A stretch of DNA of 8,870 nt from Bacillota bacterium (lineage in GTDB: Bacteria > Bacillota > Bacilli > Bacillales > Cytobacillaceae). Position numbers and translations under genes: made by a program. Below, piece after piece: positions 1-6,818 of the stretch; the first letter of the stretch is position 1, and every line of letters begins with the position of its first letter. Location: positions 1-8,870 of the forward strand of contig JAUZPT010000104.1 of the NCBI GenBank assembly GCA_030705745.1, in the 5' to 3' direction. The notes under the pieces are model-generated. The model ran no database searches. It worked only from the letters and a program-made list of their open reading frames with translations, and had not been told where the DNA came from.

Positions 1-363
1 AATGTAGCGATTGATTTTTTTCGAAAACAAAAAGGGTGGAAGCAAAAGATTATTGAAAAATTTGATTGGAATGTACAACAAATAAAAGATGATGTGCCAA
101 TTCCCGAAGAAATCGTCCTTCAGAAGGAAGAAATCCAGTTAATGTATCAGGCATTGGAATATTGTACAGTAGATCAAAAAGCGGTGATTATTTTTAGGTA
201 TTTACAGGAATTGTCGATTGTTGAAACAGCAGAAGCACTTGGATGGACTGAAAGCAAAGTAAAGACCACCCAGCATCGTGCAGTGAATGTATTGAAGAAC
301 AAAATGGAAAAATTAGTGGAAAAGGAGGCTTCGGCAATTGAAAAAGTCAGAGTGGAGCGATAA
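1..363 (+). CDS. sigX: ECF RNA polymerase sigma factor SigX, 5' end missing
   Basis: This is the C-terminal 120 residues of an extracytoplasmic-function sigma factor. The reading frame is open from base 1, so the gene starts upstream of the window; the GTG at 94 is an internal valine, not a start. The first residues (NVAIDFFRKQK) look like the end of region 2, which contacts the -10 element. After a short linker, residues about 50-110 form region 4, with a helix-turn-helix around LSIVETAEALGWTESKVKTT that would read the -35 element. About 70 N-terminal residues are missing if the protein has the usual ECF length of roughly 190. The gene overlaps rsiX by 26 bases, the typical sigma/anti-sigma arrangement. 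In B. subtilis SigX controls envelope and surface-charge genes. The SigX name rests on the linked rsiX-like gene and on synteny with ribU, fer and the ypb genes; the ECF class is certain. Confidence 0.88.
   Translation, partial: NVAIDFFRKQKGWKQKIIEKFDWNVQQIKDDVPIPEEIVLQKEEIQLMYQALEYCTVDQKAVIIFRYLQELSIVETAEALGWTESKVKTTQHRAVNVLKNKMEKLVEKEASAIEKVRVER
321..340 (+). promoter_or_regulatory. Ribosome binding site and TTG start of rsiX
   Basis: AAAGGAGG at 321-328 lies nine bases before the TTG at 338, inside the end of sigX. No ATG in this frame is as well placed, so the strong Shine-Dalgarno site decides the TTG start. Translation of rsiX should be coupled to that of sigX. Confidence 0.8.
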
Positions 364-1519
364 AAGGATCACAGACCTTCTTAGAGAAATGCCTAAAATA
401 CAAGATCATCGCCATCCTAATGACATATATCAAAATGTTTCCACCAAGATGGTAACAAGAAAACCTCGTGCGTGGATTATGCCTGTGTTCACCGCGGCTG
501 CTGCAATAATACTTTTATTCCTCCTTTCACCAGGATTGCTAACAGGGCAATTTTCATCAAGTAAACAAAACGCCAGTAAATCAGCAGATCCGCAAGTGAA
601 ATTCAAAACTGAAAGCAATGAAAATAAAAAAAAGCTTCAACCTAATGTAAATATATTATCTACCCCAAAACTTGCTGCATCCGATTCTTTATTAAAACCA
701 ACAGCATTGTACGATAATGAAGTTGGAAATGGGAAGGTTCTGACTTACTGGATTCCAGATAAACAGGCGCAAAATTTAATTCCTGTCTCAACGACTGTTG
801 TTCCGGATCCGAACAAATCCTGGATGGATCTATTCAATGACCATATGTCCGATCTAAAGGAAGAACAATGGGGATTAAGTGAGTATTATCCACTTCAGGC
901 AACGTTAAAGCTTGATCAGAAAGAAAATGCGGTTATCGCGGATGTCAGAGTCAACAACCCATATACTGAAGGCACGAATTCAACGATCTTTCAAAGCATA
1001 CTGCAAAATGTGGTTCAATCGAATAGCGATTCGAAAAAAATCAAATTGACAACAAATGGGAATCCGGGGATATATTTTGGAGACTTTGGAGAATTAAGAG
1101 AATTGCCTATTAATAAATTAAGGAATAGGGCATATTTTTTATACCATGCGGACGGTGAAGAATTACCTTATCTCGTCCCTGCTAAGGAGTCTTTCCAAAA
1201 TATAAAGGAAGCAATGGTTGCCATGGAGCAGGATAGGCCGAATGACCAGCTTAAAGCTAGTTTAGGCACCGACTTTCAGGCTTTCCTCGCAGGAATTGAT
1301 AATAATAACAACACTTTGATTGTCAAGATGAAGCCTAATGCGAAAATGGAGGACAACGCGTCCACTCTTTACAGCTTTGAAGCATTACTTCTGACTGCGA
1401 AGGATTTTGGGTTAGAAAAAGTAAAGCTTGAAAATGCGTCAATTTCCAAACTCGGTTCTTTCGATTTGACCGTGGCGAATAAAGTTCCTGTTGGAGCGAA
1501 TTATCGTTCTTTAAAGTAA
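338..1519 (+). CDS. rsiX: Anti-sigma factor RsiX, single-pass membrane protein
   Basis: This 393-residue protein is the likely membrane-bound inhibitor of the sigma factor encoded just upstream. Residues 1-44 are charged and would be the cytoplasmic sigma-binding part. Residues about 45-66 form one transmembrane helix preceded by RKPR, which places the rest outside the cell. A low-complexity linker (about 70-110) leads to two extracellular modules at about 133-242 and 265-372. Each has the strand-rich start and late helix-plus-strand end expected of GerMN-type domains, and I infer that they are related copies. The protein has no cysteine, so it is not a zinc-containing (ZAS) anti-sigma factor. 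It starts at TTG and overlaps sigX by 26 bases. It is somewhat longer than the B. subtilis protein as I recall it (about 370). The function is assigned from position and topology. Confidence 0.85.
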   Translation: MKKSEWSDKRITDLLREMPKIQDHRHPNDIYQNVSTKMVTRKPRAWIMPVFTAAAAIILLFLLSPGLLTGQFSSSKQNASKSADPQVKFKTESNENKKKLQPNVNILSTPKLAASDSLLKPTALYDNEVGNGKVLTYWIPDKQAQNLIPVSTTVVPDPNKSWMDLFNDHMSDLKEEQWGLSEYYPLQATLKLDQKENAVIADVRVNNPYTEGTNSTIFQSILQNVVQSNSDSKKIKLTTNGNPGIYFGDFGELRELPINKLRNRAYFLYHADGEELPYLVPAKESFQNIKEAMVAMEQDRPNDQLKASLGTDFQAFLAGIDNNNNTLIVKMKPNAKMEDNASTLYSFEALLLTAKDFGLEKVKLENASISKLGSFDLTVANKVPVGANYRSLK

Positions 1520-1540
1520 TTTCTAGTTATTTTCTTTCAA

Positions 1541-1577
1541 AAAAGAGTCAATCTTATACAGATTGATTCTTTTTTTT
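1541..1577 (+). terminator. Rho-independent terminator of sigX-rsiX
   Basis: AGAGTCAATCT (1544-1554) pairs with AGATTGATTCT (1560-1570), with one G-T pair and a 5-base loop. A run of T's follows to 1577. It lies 20 bases after the rsiX stop codon. Confidence 0.85.
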
Positions 1578-1643
1578 GAATAAAAATATTTAAAATAACC
1601 AAAATATAACAGTGCCTTTTTTTAGCTTTTCATTTAATTTCCT

Positions 1644-1675
1644 TTGTACTAAAAGAGGAAAAGACGACATAAAGT
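1644..1675 (+). promoter_or_regulatory. Candidate promoter of the M23-LysM gene
   Basis: The 130 bases between the rsiX terminator and the M23 gene should hold a promoter, but no good sigma-A site is visible. The best candidate is TTGTAC (1644-1649) followed by CGACATAAAGT (1665-1675). CGAC would fit the -10 of a SigX/SigW-type promoter, and CATAAAGT resembles mother-cell sporulation -10 elements (SigE or SigK). Spacing and the -35 are imperfect for each. The start point would be near 1680, with AAGGAGG at 1696-1702 serving translation. Confidence 0.25.
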
Positions 1676-1708
1676 GAGTAAAAAAGGACTATTTTAAGGA
1701 GGAAAAGA

Positions 1709-2629
1709 ATGCGAGACTACATAGTAAGATTTCTGATCGCAGGGATAATGGCGCTTCTTGTCAGTTTATTATTCCTTGGTGGCAGGCACTCTCAAGCAAG
1801 CATGCTAAATGTAAAGGCTGAGAGCCTTCATTGGAGCTGGCCTGCTGATGGGATTATAACCGATACGTTTGGAACACGGCATGGAAAGCATAAAGGCATA
1901 GATATTGCTGGAAAAGCAAATACCGAAATACATAGTGTCGACGATGGTGTGGTAGAAAAATCATATTACTCAAATTCGTATGGAAATGTAGTTTTCATTA
2001 AACATGACAACCACTTTGTTACGGTATATGCTCATTTAAACAAACGTTTAGTCGAGGAAGGACAGAAGGTAGGGCGAGGGGAAACAATCGGGCTAATGGG
2101 AAGTACCGGACAAGCAACGGGAGTACACCTCCATTTTGAAATTCATGAGATGGAATGGACGATTGATAAAAAATACGCCCTTAATCCGGAAGATGTGATG
2201 GGTGCGGCTTCATTGGGTGAAATTGTACAAGCCGGTGAAATCAAGAATGGTGATAGTGTAGTCGCTGCCAGCATACAAACACGGGAAAATGATCAGGAAA
2301 ATAATACTGTTCAAGCGTTAAATGATCTTCATAAAATGTCCCATATCGTTAGTGAAGGAGAGACGCTTTGGTCGATTGCACAAACTACGCATTCCACAGT
2401 TGATCAGCTGCAAAAAGTAAATCACTTAACAGGAACGCAAATTATTCCCGGGCAAGAGCTCCTGATTGAACAGGACGAAACCGATTCTTACTTAGTGAAA
2501 ACAGGGGACAATCTTTCAAACATAGCCAGGGAAAACCATCAGGAAATTGACAATATAAAAGAATTAAATAAACTTCAATCCGATACGATTTATCCGAATC
2601 AATTATTGTTGATTAGAAAGAAGGAATAA
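1709..2629 (+). CDS. Membrane-anchored M23 peptidoglycan endopeptidase with two LysM repeats
   Basis: This 306-residue cell-wall hydrolase probably cuts peptide bonds in peptidoglycan. Residues about 7-24 form a hydrophobic N-terminal anchor or signal peptide. The M23 domain spans about 43-165. Its zinc ligands are visible as H61 and D65 (HKGID) and H142 (HLHFE), with the catalytic histidines H109 (YAHL) and H140, so the enzyme should be active. A linker of about 40 residues follows, then two LysM repeats (about 212-253 and 261-302) that bind glycan chains. The ATG has a strong AAGGAGG six bases upstream. The gene stands alone between the rsiX terminator and the FMN riboswitch, and no terminator is visible after it. 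I do not recall a gene of this kind at this place in B. subtilis. Relatives could be LytH-like spore peptidases or vegetative endopeptidases; the substrate bond cannot be told from sequence. Confidence 0.88.
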   Translation: MRDYIVRFLIAGIMALLVSLLFLGGRHSQASMLNVKAESLHWSWPADGIITDTFGTRHGKHKGIDIAGKANTEIHSVDDGVVEKSYYSNSYGNVVFIKHDNHFVTVYAHLNKRLVEEGQKVGRGETIGLMGSTGQATGVHLHFEIHEMEWTIDKKYALNPEDVMGAASLGEIVQAGEIKNGDSVVAASIQTRENDQENNTVQALNDLHKMSHIVSEGETLWSIAQTTHSTVDQLQKVNHLTGTQIIPGQELLIEQDETDSYLVKTGDNLSNIARENHQEIDNIKELNKLQSDTIYPNQLLLIRKKE

Positions 2630-2657
2630 ATTTATATTCGGACAAATTGTTAATATC

Positions 2658-2686
2658 TTCACAAAACCGCTGTTTTGCAGTATAAT
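2658..2686 (+). promoter_or_regulatory. Sigma-A promoter of the FMN riboswitch-ribU transcript
   Basis: TTCACA (2658-2663) and a perfect TATAAT (2681-2686) are separated by 17 bases. Transcription would begin near 2693, about 20 bases before the riboswitch, which leaves the whole aptamer in the leader. Confidence 0.8.
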
Positions 2687-2711
2687 AAATTTTGTAAAAA
2701 AAATAATGTGT

Positions 2712-2840
2712 CTATCTTCGGGGCTGGGTGCAATTCCCGACCGGCGGTAATGAGATTTATTCTCTGAGCCCGCGAGCCTTTTGGGGCAGGATTTGGTGCA
2801 ATTCCAAAGCCGACAGTAAAGTCTGGATGGGAGAAGATGG
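2712..2840 (+). promoter_or_regulatory. FMN riboswitch (RFN element) aptamer
   Basis: The aptamer binds flavin mononucleotide in the nascent leader and switches off ribU when FMN is plentiful. The conserved blocks of the RFN element are all present in order: CTTCGGGGCTGGGTG near 2716, CCCGACCGGCGGTAA near 2737, GAGCCCGCGAGCC near 2766, GGCAGGATTTGGTG near 2785, CCAAAGCCGACAGTAAAG near 2804, and GGATGGGAGAAGATGG at the end. The closing helix P1 pairs CTATCTTC (2712-2719) with GAAGATGG (2833-2840) over eight positions. The element lies between the promoter and ribU, the usual place for a riboflavin-uptake gene. Confidence 0.97.
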
Positions 2841-2907
2841 AGGTTCTGCAATCGTTCAAAAAAACATCATTTGAACGATTATTAAGCGTGCCTTTGTAAA
2901 TTCTCCC
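2829..2907 (+). promoter_or_regulatory. Antiterminator of the FMN riboswitch
   Basis: GGGAGAA (2829-2835), at the 3' edge of the aptamer and partly in P1, is complementary to TTCTCCC (2901-2907), the 5' edge of the terminator. Between them an 11-bp hairpin (2850-2860 with 2870-2880) brings the two strands close. Without FMN the 7-bp pairing would block the terminator; with FMN bound, P1 forms and frees it. The pairing is seen directly; the mechanism is inferred from known FMN riboswitches in Bacillus. Confidence 0.75.
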
Positions 2908-2937
2908 TCAAGTGACTTGCTTGAGGGGTATTTTTTT
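2901..2937 (+). terminator. Riboswitch-controlled terminator upstream of ribU
   Basis: CCCTCAAG (2905-2912) pairs with CTTGAGGG (2920-2927) around a 7-base loop, followed by a T run to 2937. It ends 66 bases before the ribU start and so would cut the transcript before the gene. Confidence 0.9.
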
Positions 2938-2986
2938 GCTGGGCAAACGTTTAGGCTGAACCTTTCTTCTAAGTGGATAGGATCAC

Positions 2987-3005
2987 AAAAGGAGAGAGGA
3001 AAATG
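2987..3005 (+). promoter_or_regulatory. Ribosome binding site that fixes the ribU start
   Basis: AAAAGGAG (2987-2994) lies eight bases before the ATG at 3003. An in-frame GTG at 2973 has no such site, so the protein starts at 3003. Confidence 0.85.
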
Positions 3006-3584
3006 AAAGAAATGAAAGTAAAGGCCATTGTTACGATTGGAATGTTGAGCAGTATCGCGTATGTACTTATGCTGTTGAATTTCCCGCTACCACCATTTCC
3101 AAGCTTTTTAATGATTGATTTCAGCGATATTCCAGCGCTGATCGGGGCATTAATTTTTGGGCCTGTTGCAGGTATGTTGGTTGAATTGTTCAAAAATATA
3201 TTGGATTATTTCATGAAGGGAAGTGCAACGGGGGTTCCTGTAGGGCATATTGCGAATTTCCTTGCAGGCGTTCTGTTCATTTTGCCAACGTATTATTTGT
3301 ATAAACTTTTAAAGACGAAAAAAGGGATGACTTTGTCATTATTCATCGGCACAGTAACGATGGCGCTGCTTATGAGCGTTCTAAATTACTTTATTATTTT
3401 GCCGGCATATACATTCTTTTTGCATGCTCCTGCCATGACTGCACCTCAAACGAGGCAGCTTGTAATGACAGCCATCCTACCTTTTAATTTTGTAAAAGGC
3501 TTGATCATGTCAGCAATATTTATGCTTTTATTTACTAGGATGCAAACCTGGATCAATAAACAAACATCCATTAAAGGCATATAA
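3003..3584 (+). CDS. ribU: Riboflavin ECF transporter S component RibU
   Basis: This 193-residue membrane protein binds riboflavin and works with the shared energy-coupling module (EcfA, EcfA', EcfT), which is encoded elsewhere. Hydrophobic helices run through most of the chain, at about 8-25, 43-63, 82-102, 108-138 and 155-178, with a loop rich in proline and phenylalanine at 27-34 (FPLPPFPS). Sequence blocks typical of the family include DFSDIPALIG (39-48), ELFKN (61-65), NFLAG (85-89) and PFNFVKG (160-166). Length is close to the B. subtilis protein as I recall it (about 190). The FMN riboswitch directly upstream strongly supports the substrate, since FMN is made from riboflavin. The gene is transcribed alone between its riboswitch and a strong terminator. 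Confidence 0.96.
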   Translation: MKEMKVKAIVTIGMLSSIAYVLMLLNFPLPPFPSFLMIDFSDIPALIGALIFGPVAGMLVELFKNILDYFMKGSATGVPVGHIANFLAGVLFILPTYYLYKLLKTKKGMTLSLFIGTVTMALLMSVLNYFIILPAYTFFLHAPAMTAPQTRQLVMTAILPFNFVKGLIMSAIFMLLFTRMQTWINKQTSIKGI

Positions 3585-3591
3585 TCATTGA

Positions 3592-3636
3592 ATTATAAAG
3601 AGGCTGACTCATTGAGTCAGCCTCTTTATAATTTTT
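3592..3636 (+). terminator. Strong terminator of ribU
   Basis: A perfect 19-bp stem pairs 3592-3610 with 3614-3632 around an ATT loop, followed by TTTTT to 3636. It starts eight bases after the ribU stop. On the minus strand the T run is poor, so it may only weakly stop transcripts coming from fer, which has its own terminator. Confidence 0.93.
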
Positions 3637-3643
3637 CAACAAT

Positions 3644-3675
3644 AAAAAAGAAAACCCTCCATTTGAATTGGAGGG
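3644..3675 (-). terminator. Terminator of fer
   Basis: On the minus strand CCCTCCA pairs with TGGAGGG (the 3669-3675 and 3655-3661 arms) around a 7-base loop, followed by TTTTCTTTTTT (3654 down to 3644). It lies 24 bases past the fer stop codon. Confidence 0.85.
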
Positions 3676-3699
3676 AAGTTACTTAAGTATTGTTTAATT

Positions 3700-4080
<381 letters not shown>

Positions 4081-4147
4081 TATAAGGATTTCAGCTCCAA
4101 ATTCTCACATATTTCAACAATTTTAAACAACCCCAATGACGGTTTCA

Positions 4148-4156
4148 TGTTAAAAT
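4148..4156 (+). promoter_or_regulatory. Extended -10 promoter of the ypbB operon
   Basis: TGTTAAAAT reads as TG-n-TAAAAT, an extended -10 with one mismatch in the hexamer. No -35 is recognisable at 16-18 bases upstream. The start would be near 4163, about 68 bases before ypbB. Confidence 0.5.
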
Positions 4157-4230
4157 AGATTACAAAAGAAGCTTTTCAATCAAGGCCTTTCGCAAAGGAT
4201 TTTTAGAGTAAACCGAATTGCGGGGCAAAA

Positions 4231-5307
4231 ATGGTAAAGGCGTTGGTGAAAATGGTTATATTAGAAAAAATTATTCTACTCTGTTTATTAAAATTAAATG
4301 GAGAAAGAACCATCTATTCAATCTATCACCTTTTAAAAGGGAAGAAATCATCGCAAACCATCCAAGACATTCATCTATTTTCCTTAACAAAATATTTCGG
4401 GCTTTACAGCGCTTTGACAAGAGAATTTTTGGATGATTTCATTGATTCAGCACTGAAAAAAGGTTGGATCACGCCTTGTCCCAATCAACAGCACCACTTT
4501 TTCGTCACAGCGAGTGGAAATTTGGTTATTGAGCATCATCTTCAGCAAAAACCGATTCCAAAGTTTGTGGATGGATGGAAATATCAACAACGAACGCTGC
4601 TTGTTTGGACAAGGCTTTCCTTGCTCGTTCAAGTCGTTTCCAATTTGGTTTATCAAAATAGCGGGTATATACCGATACAGAAAAATAAAGAAGTACATCA
4701 TTGGCTTAAGCAATCGTTGGAGAAATATCGAGTGCCAAGAACAATGCTTGGCGAAAAGCTGTTTAGTGAACTCGTTGCATGCCTTGAAGGGGAAAAGGAT
4801 ATTAACCCTTCTGTTCTCGTATACCGCTTAACAGGGCATGATAGGATTGGTTTAACTTCAAGCCAAGCAGCACAAGAAATGATCATGCATGTCGATGAAT
4901 ATGAACTTGATTTCTTGAATGTCCTACACTATATGATACAAGCAGTTGAAAATAATCCTGATCGTTTTGAAATATTAACTTCCTTGCTTTCAGGAACAAA
5001 TCATTCCTATACACTGACAAATTCCACTCAAAGGACATTTGAATTATTAAAAAAGGCGTACACGATTGATGAAATTGCAGCGATGCGAAATTTGAAAACG
5101 AGCACTGTGGAGGATCATATCGTTGAAATTGCATTAAATGTGACGGATTTTAGCATCGATGATTTTGTCAATCCGGAAATTCAGGATAGCATACTTAAAA
5201 CAGCGAGAGTTTTACCGACTAGGCAATTAAAATTAATTAGAGAAAATGTAAATATTGCAAGTTATTTTGAAATACGCCTTGTTATGGCGAAAATTGGTGA
5301 GCGCTAA
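4231..5307 (+). CDS. ypbB: YpbB, RecQ-accessory-like DNA-binding protein with C-terminal helix-turn-helix
   Basis: This soluble protein of up to 358 residues has no assigned biochemical function. Residues about 24-100 resemble the winged helix of RecQ RQC domains: LKGKKS, then a YFGL-like turn, a helix ending in KKGWI, and a strand pair ending in TASGNLVI. Residues about 110-250 are mostly helical and unassigned. Residues about 258-350 look like the HTH_40 domain usually found at the C-terminus of RecQ helicases, with the recognition helix region near 277-300 (TIDEIAAMRNLKTSTVEDH). The stop codon overlaps the recS start (TAATG), so the two products are probably made together and may act together. 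The start is uncertain: neither the ATG at 4231 nor the one at 4252 has a strong ribosome binding site, and the later one gives 351 residues. Name by synteny with fer and recS. Confidence 0.87.
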   Translation: MVKALVKMVILEKIILLCLLKLNGERTIYSIYHLLKGKKSSQTIQDIHLFSLTKYFGLYSALTREFLDDFIDSALKKGWITPCPNQQHHFFVTASGNLVIEHHLQQKPIPKFVDGWKYQQRTLLVWTRLSLLVQVVSNLVYQNSGYIPIQKNKEVHHWLKQSLEKYRVPRTMLGEKLFSELVACLEGEKDINPSVLVYRLTGHDRIGLTSSQAAQEMIMHVDEYELDFLNVLHYMIQAVENNPDRFEILTSLLSGTNHSYTLTNSTQRTFELLKKAYTIDEIAAMRNLKTSTVEDHIVEIALNVTDFSIDDFVNPEIQDSILKTARVLPTRQLKLIRENVNIASYFEIRLVMAKIGER

Positions 5308-6818
5308 TGGAATTAGAAGAACATTTGCAAACATATTTTGGTTTCTCCAGCTTCAAGCCTGGTCAGAAAGAAGTGGTTTCTTCAGTAATGCGCGGAAACC
5401 ATACATTGGCAATGCTTCCAACTGGCACGGGAAAATCACTTTGCTATCAGCTACCCGGGTATTTGCTTGAAGGCTCAGTCCTCATTATTTCTCCACTGCT
5501 GTCATTAATGCAGGATCAAGTGGAACAAATCATGAAGATGGGTGAGAAGCGGGTTGTTGCCATCAATTCTTTTTTGTCCATGCAAGAAAAAAGCCTTGTA
5601 TTAAAAAAGATTGAAAGCTATAAATTTATCTTTATTTCACCTGAAATGGTCAATGCGGAATGGGTAATGGCTAAGCTTAGAACGATTTCCATCTCCCTTT
5701 TCGTCGTTGATGAAGCACATTGCATCTCTCAGTGGGGTTATGATTTCAGGCCGGACTATTTGAAGTTGGGTGTGTTACGTAAAAAGCTTGGGAATCCGTT
5801 AACGCTTGCCTTGACTGCTACAGCAACAAAACAAGTGCGCGAGGATATTATTCATTCACTTTGTATTGATGAAATAATAAAGATTGAAGAAAGCGTTGAT
5901 CGGAAAAATATTGCATTGAATGTTGAAGTATTAAATGATTTTTCGGAAAAAACGAATCGGATGCTAGAACTTGTGAAACAATTACAAAAGCCTGGAATCA
6001 TCTATTTTTCAAGTAAAAAGGTGGCTGACCAAACCGCTGCTTTATTAGCTGAAAATAGAATCGGAAGAGTCATGGCTTATCATGGAGGCATGGATCAGGA
6101 ACAGAGAATCCTCGTGCAACAACAATTTCTGAATGGTCAATTGGACATCGTGTGTGCAACAAGTGCATTCGGCATGGGGATAAATAAGGAAGATATACGG
6201 TTTGTAATTCATTATCATATGCCCATGCAATTAGAATCGTATCTTCAGGAAATTGGACGTGCTGGAAGAGATGGGCAGCCTAGTATTGCGATTCTTTTAT
6301 ATGCTCCTGGGGACGAGCTTCTCCCTTTGCAACTTGCTGAAGGTGAGATGCCTTCTGTACAACAGTTGGACTGGCTGTATTCATGCCTGGAAACAAGCCC
6401 TCAACAAAAGGACAATCATACGATCGAAGAGTTGAAACGACTTGGCGGTTTTACAGACGTGCAATGGAGGCTTACGGAAAGCTATCTATTTGTAACCGGG
6501 GATGACAAAACAATTAATGAGGCAAATTTGAATGAATTGAAAAAGCATGCAAGTGAACGATTAAAAATAAAAAAGGAAAGCATTGCAAATGTGAAAATGT
6601 GGGTTGTAGCCGGATCGTGCAGGAGACAGTTTATACTGAATTATTTTGAAGAATCGCACCTTCAAAAAGTTTCTCCTTGTTGCGATATTTGTGGAATTAA
6701 CTTACATGAATATGAATCAACCGAGCTGCCTCAAGAAAATTTAATCAAGCAATACGGTTGGAAAGATTATTTGGAAAGTATCCTTATTGATAAGCGGGAT
6801 GTGAAAGATGAAAAATAA
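5307..6818 (+). CDS. recS: Short RecQ-family ATP-dependent DNA helicase (RecS)
   Basis: This 503-residue 3'-5' DNA helicase would unwind recombination and repair intermediates. The motifs are complete: motif 0 FKPGQ (16-20), Walker A LPTGTGKS (37-44), motif Ia around 62-72, Walker B DEAH (135-138) followed by the aromatic-rich loop CISQWGYDFRPDY (139-151), motif III LALTATAT (167-174), motif V ATSAFGMGINK (284-294) and motif VI QEIGRAGRDGQ (314-324). A zinc subdomain follows, with C438, C458, C459 and C462. The chain ends about 40 residues later, so the RQC winged helix and HRDC domain of full-length RecQ (about 600 residues) are absent. It starts at the ATG sharing an A with the ypbB stop, after GGTGAG, and overlaps ypbD by 11 bases. 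In B. subtilis the short paralogue at this locus is RecS; the full-length RecQ is elsewhere. Confidence 0.95.
   Translation: MELEEHLQTYFGFSSFKPGQKEVVSSVMRGNHTLAMLPTGTGKSLCYQLPGYLLEGSVLIISPLLSLMQDQVEQIMKMGEKRVVAINSFLSMQEKSLVLKKIESYKFIFISPEMVNAEWVMAKLRTISISLFVVDEAHCISQWGYDFRPDYLKLGVLRKKLGNPLTLALTATATKQVREDIIHSLCIDEIIKIEESVDRKNIALNVEVLNDFSEKTNRMLELVKQLQKPGIIYFSSKKVADQTAALLAENRIGRVMAYHGGMDQEQRILVQQQFLNGQLDIVCATSAFGMGINKEDIRFVIHYHMPMQLESYLQEIGRAGRDGQPSIAILLYAPGDELLPLQLAEGEMPSVQQLDWLYSCLETSPQQKDNHTIEELKRLGGFTDVQWRLTESYLFVTGDDKTINEANLNELKKHASERLKIKKESIANVKMWVVAGSCRRQFILNYFEESHLQKVSPCCDICGINLHEYESTELPQENLIKQYGWKDYLESILIDKRDVKDEK

Noticed and set aside
94..363. Separate small gene starting at GTG 94
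   Set aside because: The frame is open back to base 1 and the upstream residues continue the ECF sigma factor, so this is an internal codon.
430..618. Minus-strand open frame within rsiX
   Set aside because: No ribosome binding site, and it lies opposite the transmembrane and linker coding sequence.
2662..2677. CAAAAC-cgct-GTTTTG dyad in the spacer of the ribU promoter
   Set aside because: Only six bases per arm, mostly A-T, with no T run; it could be an operator but nothing else supports that.
2603..2859. Minus-strand open frames across the riboswitch
   Set aside because: They cover a highly conserved RNA element and show no protein family features.
2973..3002. GTG start adding ten residues to RibU
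   Set aside because: No ribosome binding site, and it lies upstream of the strong AAAAGGAG that serves the ATG at 3003.
4186..4205. CCTTT-cgc-AAAGG hairpin followed by T's in the ypbB leader
   Set aside because: A 5-bp stem is too weak to call a terminator or attenuator.
4447..5134. Several open frames on either strand inside ypbB
   Set aside because: They are out-of-frame shadows without ribosome binding sites or recognisable domains.
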